A stretch of DNA of 5,522 nucleotides, from the NCBI GenBank assembly GCA_934446485.1, contig CAKSEM010000101.1:1-5522 (forward strand), in the 5' to 3' direction. This document shows, in pieces, positions 1 through 5,522 of this stretch. Position 1 is the first letter of the stretch, and each line of letters begins with the position of its first letter. The DNA is from an uncultured Eubacteriales bacterium (GTDB taxonomy: Bacteria > Bacillota > Clostridia > Oscillospirales > CAG-272). Made by a program: the position numbers and the translations under genes. The notes under the pieces were generated by a model. It saw only the letters and a program-made list of their open reading frames with translations, did not search any database and was not told the origin of the DNA.

Positions 1-1930
1 TGCCGCCGAAAACCGCGGCAGGATCACCCTCGGCACAGTAGAGGTAAAATTTCCCGTTAGCCGTATCGTGGAAGAATTCAAGCTCATGTTCCAGCGCGCC
101 GGGACTGCGCATCTCGCGTGATTCGGACACGTAGTAGTCCCGTCCGTTCGACACGCAGCCAAGCTCAGAAGTCATCGAACCCTCGCGGAACGGATCCTCA
201 GGGTCGCTCGGAATTATCTTGACGCCCCAAAGAGTAGTGTCACCGTGTGTAAACACCGCGTTGCCTATGTCTTCGATCCCGGACATATCTGCGTCAAGAC
301 GCCAAACATTCGGATATTCGGTCTTACTCCAGCTGCCAACGCCGCCTTCAAGCGGAACATATGCCGTTATTATCGGTTTTTCACCGCTTCCGTAAGCACC
401 GTAGCTGACACCCATGTATACCGTAAGGTAGTTGATCTCGCCCTCAATCGATTTATTGAACACCGAACCGCGCTCAAACAGAACAGCATCTCCGGGCTTT
501 GCAACGGACGTTATGACCTGCCCTCCGGCACGGACCTTGTAAAGGTTCTCCGTCGTCCGCCACGGTGTATCCTGTGAAAGACCGTCGTTTGAGTCGTCGC
601 CGTGTACCGACGACACATAATAGCACACACCTCCCGCGCTGAGTATCTCGTCTGCAGAAACTGCATCCGCACTCTCGCGGATCTCACGTATGCGCGCATC
701 GGTTTCGTTCATATACCGTTCTGTAAGCGCGGTATCCTCAGGCAGGTATGCGACCGACTCACCGTCGAACGACGAGAGCTCATCCTTATACGACATAATA
801 TCAAACGCCGCGGCGTCCGTCTCTGTGCGGAATGCTGCTGCGTATGTCAATGCAATATCTCCGCCGCGCGTCCTGATCATGACAGGCTGTTGGTCTGTGT
901 CTCCGAACACGTCCGTAAGATCGACCTGAACACAGCCCCCTTCCCCGCTTGCAGGCAGCGACACATCGGCACCCGCTATGTACGCCGATACCTCAAAATC
1001 CGATGCGGAGGATACTCCGATGCGAAGAACGGGGTACTCGGACGGATCGATATTCAGAATACGAAGGTCGAGCCCCACATACGTACCGCTGCCGAACGAC
1101 AGCTGTGTTCCGTATGTCCTGCCTTCACCGTCGCACACTAGCGACGGAAGCTCTCCGTCGTTCGTCTTGACCGAAACTCCGGGATATGATGTCAGCAAAG
1201 CCGTGCCGGAATAGTAAAGATCCCACGCGCCTACAAGGTAAAAATCACCCGAATCGGATTTGAAATCAAGACTTTTCGGCTCCTCTATCTTCAGATATCC
1301 GATCGCCTTGTCCATACGTTCTATCACGGTAGCAGCCTCCGCGCGGGTCAGCTTTCCGTCGGGATTGAAGCTGCCGTCGGCATTTCCGCGTATGATACCC
1401 ACGCGCCGCATAGTTTCGATGTAGGACTTTGCCCAAGACGCAATCTCATCGGCATCCGTAAACCTCTTCGGCGCATCGATGTACCTCGTAAAACGGAGGT
1501 TTATGTAGTCGATATATCTTGTAATAATAGCAGCCATCTCTGCACGGGTGATCGGTCTGTCAGGCGCGAACGTGCCGTCCTCGAATCCGAGAACGATGCC
1601 CGCCTCCGATGCCCAACCTACCCAGCCGCTGTACCACGTTCCGCGCACGACGTCCGGGAAAGCGGAGGTCTCCTTTTCATCATCGCCGGAGAGACGGCCG
1701 AGCACCGTCGTGAACATTGCCCGCGTCACGGGAGAGTTCGGTGCAAAGCTGTCTGGGCCCACGCCGAGCATAATCCCGCGCTCATACACATATTTTACGC
1801 TGTCATAAAACCACTTTGACTCGGGAACATCCGGAAACGGCAAGGATTCAGTTGCCGCCGACCCTATCGACATGATCCCGAAGATTACGGCAACAGCAAT
1901 GATCAGCGAGAGTATCTTTCTTTTCAGCAT
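1..1930 (-). CDS. SLH-domain surface protein with right-handed parallel beta-helix region (partial, C-terminus beyond window)
   Basis: The frame is open without a stop from the ATG at 1930 to base 1, giving 643 codons; the C-terminus is missing. Residues 1-26 form a signal peptide: basic MLKRK, a hydrophobic core, then an SAA cleavage site. Three SLH repeats follow at about 32-80, 91-140 and 157-206, each with an FPDV- or FTDA-like opening, a G-SF-P turn and a TRA motif (TRAMF, TRAEM, TRAEA). SLH domains hold proteins to secondary cell-wall polymers, so the product should sit on the surface. Residues about 215-385 are a beta-rich module I do not recognise. Residues about 390-430 look helical and charged. 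From Y437 the sequence (YYVSSVHGDDSNDG, then TPW) matches the usual entry strand of right-handed parallel beta-helix proteins such as pectate-lyase-like enzymes. No catalytic residues can be assigned in the visible part, so lyase, hydrolase or binding roles all remain open. An in-frame ATG at 1954 is the alternative start. Confidence 0.9.
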   Translation of the reverse strand, partial: MLKRKILSLIIAVAVIFGIMSIGSAATESLPFPDVPESKWFYDSVKYVYERGIMLGVGPDSFAPNSPVTRAMFTTVLGRLSGDDEKETSAFPDVVRGTWYSGWVGWASEAGIVLGFEDGTFAPDRPITRAEMAAIITRYIDYINLRFTRYIDAPKRFTDADEIASWAKSYIETMRRVGIIRGNADGSFNPDGKLTRAEAATVIERMDKAIGYLKIEEPKSLDFKSDSGDFYLVGAWDLYYSGTALLTSYPGVSVKTNDGELPSLVCDGEGRTYGTQLSFGSGTYVGLDLRILNIDPSEYPVLRIGVSSASDFEVSAYIAGADVSLPASGEGGCVQVDLTDVFGDTDQQPVMIRTRGGDIALTYAAAFRTETDAAAFDIMSYKDELSSFDGESVAYLPEDTALTERYMNETDARIREIRESADAVSADEILSAGGVCYYVSSVHGDDSNDGLSQDTPWRTTENLYKVRAGGQVITSVAKPGDAVLFERGSVFNKSIEGEINYLTVYMGVSYGAYGSGEKPIITAYVPLEGGVGSWSKTEYPNVWRLDADMSGIEDIGNAVFTHGDTTLWGVKIIPSDPEDPFREGSMTSELGCVSNGRDYYVSESREMRSPGALEHELEFFHDTANGKFYLYCAEGDPAAVFGG

Positions 1931-1940
1931 AGTAAAAGTA

Positions 1941-1946
1941 CCTTTC
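1941..1946 (-). promoter_or_regulatory. Ribosome binding site supporting the start at 1930
   Basis: On the minus strand GAAAGG lies 10 bases before the ATG at 1930. A rival AAGGTG (minus strand, 1966-1961) lies 7 bases before the in-frame ATG at 1954. However, the TATAAT at 1973-1968 predicts a transcript starting near 1961, which would leave that rival site largely outside the mRNA. This favours 1930. The alternative would add eight residues ahead of the signal peptide. Confidence 0.5.
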
Positions 1947-1967
1947 AGATTCATTGTATTCACCTTG

Positions 1968-1997
1968 ATTATACCCGAGACAGCAGCGGTGCGTCAA
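1968..1997 (-). promoter_or_regulatory. SigA-type promoter for the SLH/beta-helix gene
   Basis: Read on the minus strand, TTGACG (1997-1992) is followed after 18 bases by a perfect TATAAT (1973-1968). That is five of six and six of six matches to the housekeeping consensus, close to optimal spacing. The predicted transcription start is around 1961-1960, giving a leader of about 30 bases before the ATG at 1930. The -35 element overlaps one arm of an inverted repeat, which suggests the promoter may be blocked by a regulator. Confidence 0.7.
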
Positions 1998-2012
1998 GGT
2001 CTGCCGCACCGC
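1986..2012. promoter_or_regulatory. GC-rich 8-bp dyad over the leftward -35 (candidate operator)
   Basis: GCGGTGCG (1986-1993) and CGCACCGC (2005-2012) are perfect inverted copies separated by 11 bases. The left arm overlaps two bases of the leftward -35 element at 1992-1997, and the loop covers the rest. No T-tract follows on either strand, so it does not look like a terminator. A repressor site is the simplest reading; this is inferred from position only. Confidence 0.4.
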
Positions 2013-2020
2013 CCTGCAGT

Positions 2021-2058
2021 AAAATCGTTGTTTGTCACAATTTTAAGTCAACGATTTT
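2021..2058. promoter_or_regulatory. Perfect 10-bp dyad AAAATCGTTG-N18-CAACGATTTT
   Basis: AAAATCGTTG (2021-2030) recurs as its exact reverse complement at 2049-2058, with 18 bases between. The centre lies about 78 bases upstream of the predicted leftward transcript start and about 130 upstream of the rightward one. That position suits an activator or repressor site serving one or both promoters. Because it lies upstream of both predicted transcript starts, it is unlikely to act as an RNA hairpin. The binding protein is unknown. Confidence 0.45.
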
Positions 2059-2111
2059 GTGCACCCTTCACAAGCACATTTTCAAAAAAGTGCACAGCGA
2101 TGTGTCTCACA
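2058..2111. promoter_or_regulatory. Cluster of TGTG/CACA elements upstream of the rightward promoter
   Basis: Six TGTG or CACA tetramers fall within 54 bases: 2058-2061, 2069-2072, 2075-2078, 2093-2096, 2101-2104 and 2108-2111. They form nested inverted repeats. TGTGCAC (2058-2064) pairs exactly with GTGCACA (2090-2096). TTGTG (2057-2061) pairs with CACAA (2069-2073). TGTG-TCT-CACA occupies 2101-2111. The cluster ends 22 bases before the rightward -35 at 2134. It may be a multi-site operator, but tetramers recur easily by chance. Confidence 0.3.
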
Positions 2112-2133
2112 GACATATTATCTGAAATTATGC

Positions 2134-2162
2134 TTGATAAAGGCAGTCGAATAGTGTATAAT
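2134..2162 (+). promoter_or_regulatory. SigA-type promoter for the glycoside hydrolase operon
   Basis: TTGATA (2134-2139) is followed after exactly 17 bases by a perfect TATAAT (2157-2162). The predicted transcription start is near 2169-2170, giving a leader of about 84 bases before the ATG at 2253. It is a near-consensus promoter, so any sugar-dependent control would probably come from repression or from the dyad elements just upstream. Confidence 0.75.
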
Positions 2163-2242
2163 GTAAGGTAAAGGATTATTGCCCCACGGTATTTTTTAGT
2201 TCGGAGAAAGCGACATTGCCGAGTCAGGTCCTATGACAGAAC

Positions 2243-2248
2243 GGAGGT
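2243..2248 (+). promoter_or_regulatory. Strong ribosome binding site GGAGGT
   Basis: GGAGGT lies four bases before the ATG at 2253. The complementarity to the 16S tail is nearly complete and the spacing slightly short. This fixes the start of the glycoside hydrolase, and the conserved N-terminal family motif begins within 20 residues of it. Confidence 0.85.
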
Positions 2249-2252
2249 CAAA

Positions 2253-5201
2253 ATGAACGGTTGGCTTGAAGACTTCCGCAACCCGGAAGCAAAATATCGA
2301 CCCCATCTTTTCTGGTCGTGGAACGGGGATCTGCAAAAGAATGAGCTGCTCAGACAGCTCCGTGACCTTTCACAAACGGGTCACGGCGGTTTTTTTATGC
2401 ACGCCCGCGACGGACTCACGACTCCGTATATGGGAGAGGAATGGTTCAGTCTCATATCCGCCGTGAGCAGCGAGGCGGCTCGCCTCGGGCTTGAACCGTG
2501 GTGCTATGACGAGCGCGGTTGGCCGAGCGGCAGCTGCGACGGTGCGATTCCCGCAAAGTCTCCGCAAAATCGTGTAAGGTGGCTCCGTCTGCTCGACTGC
2601 GACGGCACGACCGAAGGCGAGGTAATACGATACTATGCCGTTCGCGCCGACGGAACGTACAGGAATCTACCGTACAATGCCGACGGCATGCCGCAATCGG
2701 GGCTGTCTGACGGCGAGCGCATCATGTACGCCTCACAGTTCACCGACGACAACTACGACGACAACTACACAGATATTCTGAATCCTGATGCCGTATCGGA
2801 TTTTATAGAGTCAACTCACAAGCGCTACTATAACACTGTAGGCTGCGCAGCATGCGGCTTCTTCACCGACGAGCCGCAGTATGCACTCTGCCGCACGCCG
2901 TGGTCGCCCGTCTTTGAACGGGAATTCATGCATGAGTACGGCTACAGCATAACCGATCACCTACCGGAGCTGTTTCTCGGACGCGACGGACATGAAGCGG
3001 TTCGATTTGATTTCTGGCGTCTTGTGAGCCGCCTTTATACTGAGTCCTTTGCAGGACAGATATATAGGTGGTGCAACAGTCATTCGTATCGGCTCACAGG
3101 CCACTCAATGATGGAAGACAATCTTCTCTGCCAGATACACTGCTCTGCCGGCGCCATGCCGATGTATGAGTATATGCACATACCGGGCGTTGACTGGCTC
3201 GGGCGTTTTCCGCCGACGACCGACGACGGCACACCGATACCTACCACCCCGCTGCAGGTCGGCTCGGCGGCAAGTCAGCTCGGTCGGCGGCAAGTCATCA
3301 CCGAATCGTTCGCCATGGCGGGACACGACGTATCCTTCGCCGAAATGCGATATCTTGCGGAGTGGCAGATGCTCTACGGTGTAAACCTACTCTGCCAGCA
3401 TCTGTTTCCGTATACTATACGCGGCGAAAGAAAGAATGATTTTCCGCCTGCCGTATCATATCACGCTCCGTGGTGGAGCGAATACCGAGCCTTCAACGAC
3501 ACGGTATCCCGGCTTGGAAAGATCATGTCCTGCGGCGAGGATGACCCCGGGGTTCTCCTCATACACCCGATGCACTCGGTATGGCTGAAGTACACGAATG
3601 ACGACATGAATGCCGAAACGGCGCTCGACCGCAGCTTTGCCGAAACCGAAATATTGCTCGATTCGGCGCACATTCCGTTTCATCTCGGAGATGAGACACT
3701 GATCGCGCGTCACGGCAGTGTCACGGGAAATCGGCTGGTAATCGGCAGACGCTCGTACCGTACGGTATTTCTGCCTACCGTATTCGGACTAGACCGCACG
3801 ACATTTGAACTGCTCCGGCGTTTCACCGACGGAGGAGGCAGGCTTGCCGTTCTCGGAGATAAACCAGTGTTTATCAACGGCAGACGCGCTCAGGAGGAGC
3901 TCGCCTCGCTTCTGGTTCACGCGGTGCACATCACGCCCGACCGTGATTCCGTATTTCGGTTCGTATCGGACATTTTTGAGGATACGGTCCGGATCTCCGG
4001 GGCAAAATGTGACGAGAAGGCCATACGTCACTGCCGTCGGGTATTCCCCGACGACGGTGTCACTGCATACTTATTTCTGAACACCGATCGTGAGCACTCC
4101 CACCGCGTGGATATCACGCTGCCATCAAGCCGTGCCGCCGAGCTTTGCTGCGACAGCATGGAGCTTTACAGCGTTGACGGAGATGCTGAAGACGGCAGAA
4201 TAAACGTCAGCTTGGACTTTGCTCCGATGGAATCCCGCCTTCTTTTGATCGGAGACGGCGTGCCGCACGGTAAACCCGCTGCACCGACCGCTTCCGAAAT
4301 AATCGATCTTAGACGTGATATTAAGTCGTGGCACATCTCGCCCGATAGCGACCCAAACTGTATGCTGCTCGACTACTGTTGCATAGAAAACGGTCGGCAA
4401 TCGCAGCCGATGCATGTTTGGAGTGCCGCGCACGAATGGCACGGCGAGGACATACGTTTCACGTTTACCGTAGGCGACGGAATCTCACGGCATACACTGT
4501 CGGATATGCGCCTCGTGTCGGAATTTTCAAATGATGCGTCAATATCCGTCAACGGCCACAGAGTCTCCGCTCTTCCGGGCGAATGGTGGCTCGATCACAG
4601 CTTTTCGGTCTATGAGATCGGAACCTTCGTCCGCTGCGGTGAAAATGAGATCACTGTCACGTGCACACAGGATGACGGGATCGGGTATATGTACCTCACG
4701 GGAAACTTCGGCGTGTTCGCCGACAGTGTTACTTCCGACGGATGCGACACACAGACATCCTGCGGTAAATTCCGGATCGGTGAGCGTCCGACCGAGCTTA
4801 TCTCCGGAGATATCGTTGCAGAGGGACATCCGTTCTTCTGCGGTCGGCTTGTACTCGAGTGCGAAGTCGACGTAAAGGATCCCTCTGTGCCGTACCGCGC
4901 AGTTCTCGGCAAACCGAACGCCGCATTTGCAAAACTGTCCGTCAATCGATCAAGCCCGCAACTTTTGGCTTGGGGAAAGTTTGACTGTGACATTACCGGA
5001 CACCTTGCCGCAGAACGAAACCTCTTCCGACTTGAGCTGACGGTGGGCCTCGGTAATCTTCTCGGCCCGCACCACGTTTACGGTGCGGCGCGCCACGCCA
5101 CGGCACCGGAGGATTTCATACCGGCATCACCGTCGAAATGGCACGACAGCTACAGCTTTGCACCGGCCGGCATCGGACGTAACACCGAGACATCACAATG
5201 A
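2253..5201 (+). CDS. GH106-like glycoside hydrolase (putative alpha-L-rhamnosidase), cytoplasmic
   Basis: The complete 982-residue protein matches the pattern of family GH106, whose characterised members remove terminal alpha-L-rhamnose from pectic and other glycans. The N-terminal catalytic barrel carries YRPHLFWSWNGDL (15-27), GGFFMHARDGL (45-55), EEWF (62-65) and YDERGWPSG (85-93). E207 in TDEPQ and E351 in ITESF are the best candidates for the two catalytic carboxylates; this comes from motif context, not alignment. Residues about 430-545 (DPGVLLIHP to GGRLAVLG) resemble the Rossmann-like domain that follows the barrel in related large glycosidases. A beta domain follows. From about 700 there are galactose-binding-like sandwich modules, with SVNG and YLTGNFGVFA (near 813) and the NLLGPHH motif (near 932). 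There is no signal peptide or membrane segment, so it should act on imported oligosaccharides. Substrate is inferred; some GH106-like proteins remain uncharacterised. The stop overlaps the next start (ATGA). Confidence 0.88.
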   Translation: MNGWLEDFRNPEAKYRPHLFWSWNGDLQKNELLRQLRDLSQTGHGGFFMHARDGLTTPYMGEEWFSLISAVSSEAARLGLEPWCYDERGWPSGSCDGAIPAKSPQNRVRWLRLLDCDGTTEGEVIRYYAVRADGTYRNLPYNADGMPQSGLSDGERIMYASQFTDDNYDDNYTDILNPDAVSDFIESTHKRYYNTVGCAACGFFTDEPQYALCRTPWSPVFEREFMHEYGYSITDHLPELFLGRDGHEAVRFDFWRLVSRLYTESFAGQIYRWCNSHSYRLTGHSMMEDNLLCQIHCSAGAMPMYEYMHIPGVDWLGRFPPTTDDGTPIPTTPLQVGSAASQLGRRQVITESFAMAGHDVSFAEMRYLAEWQMLYGVNLLCQHLFPYTIRGERKNDFPPAVSYHAPWWSEYRAFNDTVSRLGKIMSCGEDDPGVLLIHPMHSVWLKYTNDDMNAETALDRSFAETEILLDSAHIPFHLGDETLIARHGSVTGNRLVIGRRSYRTVFLPTVFGLDRTTFELLRRFTDGGGRLAVLGDKPVFINGRRAQEELASLLVHAVHITPDRDSVFRFVSDIFEDTVRISGAKCDEKAIRHCRRVFPDDGVTAYLFLNTDREHSHRVDITLPSSRAAELCCDSMELYSVDGDAEDGRINVSLDFAPMESRLLLIGDGVPHGKPAAPTASEIIDLRRDIKSWHISPDSDPNCMLLDYCCIENGRQSQPMHVWSAAHEWHGEDIRFTFTVGDGISRHTLSDMRLVSEFSNDASISVNGHRVSALPGEWWLDHSFSVYEIGTFVRCGENEITVTCTQDDGIGYMYLTGNFGVFADSVTSDGCDTQTSCGKFRIGERPTELISGDIVAEGHPFFCGRLVLECEVDVKDPSVPYRAVLGKPNAAFAKLSVNRSSPQLLAWGKFDCDITGHLAAERNLFRLELTVGLGNLLGPHHVYGAARHATAPEDFIPASPSKWHDSYSFAPAGIGRNTETSQ
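2360..2396 (+). terminator. Terminator-like hairpin inside the 5' part of the glycoside hydrolase gene
   Basis: CCGTGACC (2360-2367) and GGTCACGG (2379-2386) form a perfect 8-bp stem around an 11-base loop. Three bases (CGG) separate the stem from a run of seven T residues (2390-2396). It covers codons 36-48, about 190 bases into the predicted transcript. The stem and T-tract resemble an intrinsic terminator, but the gap before the T-tract is unfavourable and translating ribosomes would normally mask it. The T-run comes from the conserved Phe-Phe of GGFFMHAR, so it may be a coding coincidence. Confidence 0.3.
2745..2768 (+). repeat. Perfect 12-bp in-frame tandem duplication (DDNY twice)
   Basis: GACGACAACTAC occurs twice in direct succession (2745-2756 and 2757-2768). 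It encodes DDNY-DDNY at residues 165-172 of the glycoside hydrolase. The copies are identical at every base, including third positions, which suggests recent slippage. The acidic stretch lies between the N-terminal barrel motifs and the candidate catalytic E207, probably in a loop. Confidence 0.8.
3264..3297 (+). repeat. 14-bp direct repeat with 20-base period, out of frame
   Basis: TCGGCGGCAAGTCA is found at 3264-3277 and again at 3284-3297. The 20-base period is not a multiple of three, so the copies are read in different frames: the first gives SAAS, the second RRQV with flanking bases. The repeat lies just before candidate catalytic E351. Confidence 0.7.
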
Positions 5202-5522
5202 AAGGTAACAAATTTACAGATATGGACTTCAACACGTACAAAAAACATATAACCGAACTCGGAGAACGGATAGGAATGCCGCAGGAACACACATCGGCGG
5301 TGATTGAGCTTTGTGCCGAAATATGCGCCGACGAGGGCTTTTCGGAGTCCTTTCGGGAAATCGAGGACCGATTCTTTGCCGGCGACGACAGCACGCGAGA
5401 CGACATAGCCCGCCTTGCCGATGAACACGGCATGGAAAAGTATCTGCTGACCCTCGCCTTTTGCGAGATGTACTCACTACGAACCCTTGAGATCTACGGA
5501 TGGAGAAACTACGACACCGATG
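5198..5522 (+). CDS. Acyltransferase-domain protein, N-terminal part (GNAT-associated type; partial, runs off right edge)
   Basis: The ATG at 5198 overlaps the stop of the glycoside hydrolase (ATGA, four bases). No good ribosome binding site precedes it, which suggests translational coupling. The 108 visible codons start MKGNKFTDMDF and are open to the edge. The protein is acidic and mostly helical, with no signal peptide. The stretch LTLAFCEMYSLRTLEIYGW, near residues 85-103, resembles the N-terminal helical domain of clostridial 'acyltransferase domain-containing' proteins. In those a GNAT-like C-terminal domain follows; here it would lie outside the window. The assignment comes from remembered pattern and is only moderately secure. 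The fused acyltransferase fold, its acyl donor and its acceptor cannot be seen. An in-frame ATG at 5222 lacks a well-spaced ribosome site and is less likely. Confidence 0.6.
   Translation, partial: MKGNKFTDMDFNTYKKHITELGERIGMPQEHTSAVIELCAEICADEGFSESFREIEDRFFAGDDSTRDDIARLADEHGMEKYLLTLAFCEMYSLRTLEIYGWRNYDTD

Larger units (their letters stand above)
1931..2252. other. Divergent intergenic control region
   Basis: This 322-base region separates two divergently oriented genes and contains no convincing coding frame. The plus-strand open frame crossing 1872-2171 begins inside the antisense of the surface-protein gene and has no family-like content. The region holds two outward-facing promoters and three sets of dyad elements, listed separately. 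It is visibly richer in A and T than the flanking genes between about 2015 and 2165. The rightward leader (about 2169-2252) shows no recognisable riboswitch or long hairpin. Confidence 0.75.

Noticed and set aside
245..1214. Several plus-strand open frames, including 179 codons at 602-1141
   Set aside because: They lie antisense to the continuous minus-strand surface-protein frame, overlap each other, and have no ribosome sites or family-like content.
1548..2171. Plus-strand open frames over the SLH region and the intergenic region
   Set aside because: The first is antisense to the SLH repeats. The second begins antisense to the signal peptide and runs across both promoters, with no family-like sequence.
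2233..2238. ATGACA in the leader as a possible small upstream coding frame start (ATG at 2233)
   Set aside because: No ribosome site precedes it, and the nearby GTCA/TGAC pairing at 2223-2236 is only four bases, too weak for a leader switch.
3756..3767. Perfect 12-bp palindrome TACCGTACGGTA
   Set aside because: It is internal to the hydrolase coding sequence, occurs once, and has no regulatory context.
4027..4066. Hairpin CGTCGGG-N5-CCCGACG flanked by direct repeats GTCACTGC
   Set aside because: It lies well inside the hydrolase gene, has no T-tract, and encodes an ordinary segment; in GC-rich coding sequence this can arise by chance.
2370..4993. Minus-strand open frames opposite the glycoside hydrolase, up to 127 codons
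   Set aside because: They are shadows of a clearly conserved plus-strand gene and lack ribosome sites or recognisable motifs.
5116..5477. Minus-strand open frames at the right end, 82-105 codons
   Set aside because: They run antisense to the end of the hydrolase and the coupled downstream gene, whose start overlap and protein pattern are much stronger evidence.
1..5522. Search for tRNA or rRNA genes, CRISPR arrays, insertion sequences and attachment sites
   Set aside because: No cloverleaf-like sequence, regularly spaced repeats, transposase-like frame or terminal inverted repeats were seen by eye.

Overview
The window holds two divergently transcribed units on about 50% GC DNA. It most likely comes from an uncultured Clostridia-type member of the Bacillota, for example a gut or rumen Oscillospirales or Christensenellales relative. 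Three things point there: an S-layer-homology (SLH) surface anchor, strong SigA-type promoters with a GGAGGT ribosome binding site, and the pairing of a GH106-type glycosidase with an acyltransferase-domain protein. This placement rests on protein style only, not on any marker gene.

Left part, minus strand (1-1930). One long reading frame stays open to the left edge. It encodes a signal peptide, three SLH repeats, an unrecognised beta-rich module, a short charged helical linker and the first part of a right-handed parallel beta-helix. It should be an exported, cell-wall-anchored protein acting on, or binding, polysaccharide. Its C-terminus lies outside the window. All plus-strand open frames in 245-2171 are antisense shadows of this gene or of its upstream region.

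Middle (1931-2252). The 322-base divergent intergenic region contains a well-formed promoter facing each way: TTGACG-18-TATAAT to the left and TTGATA-17-TATAAT to the right. Between and over them lie an 8-bp GC-rich dyad overlapping the leftward -35, a perfect 10-bp dyad, and a cluster of TGTG/CACA elements. These are candidate regulator sites.

Right part, plus strand (2253-5522). A complete 982-residue GH106-like glycoside hydrolase (alpha-L-rhamnosidase family) without a signal peptide ends in an ATGA overlap with a second gene. That gene is cut by the window edge after 108 codons and resembles the N-terminal domain of clostridial 'acyltransferase domain-containing' proteins. The two are almost certainly one transcription unit.

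Working model (inference): the surface protein engages a plant-type polysaccharide outside the cell. The cytoplasmic GH106-like enzyme then removes a terminal sugar, possibly L-rhamnose, from imported oligosaccharides. The coupled acyltransferase-like protein may act on the same or a related glycan. No transporter, regulator, RNA gene, CRISPR array or mobile element is visible. I did not find a clearly new system. The items most worth a second look are the unnamed module in the surface protein, the coupled hydrolase-acyltransferase pair, and a terminator-like hairpin early in the hydrolase gene.
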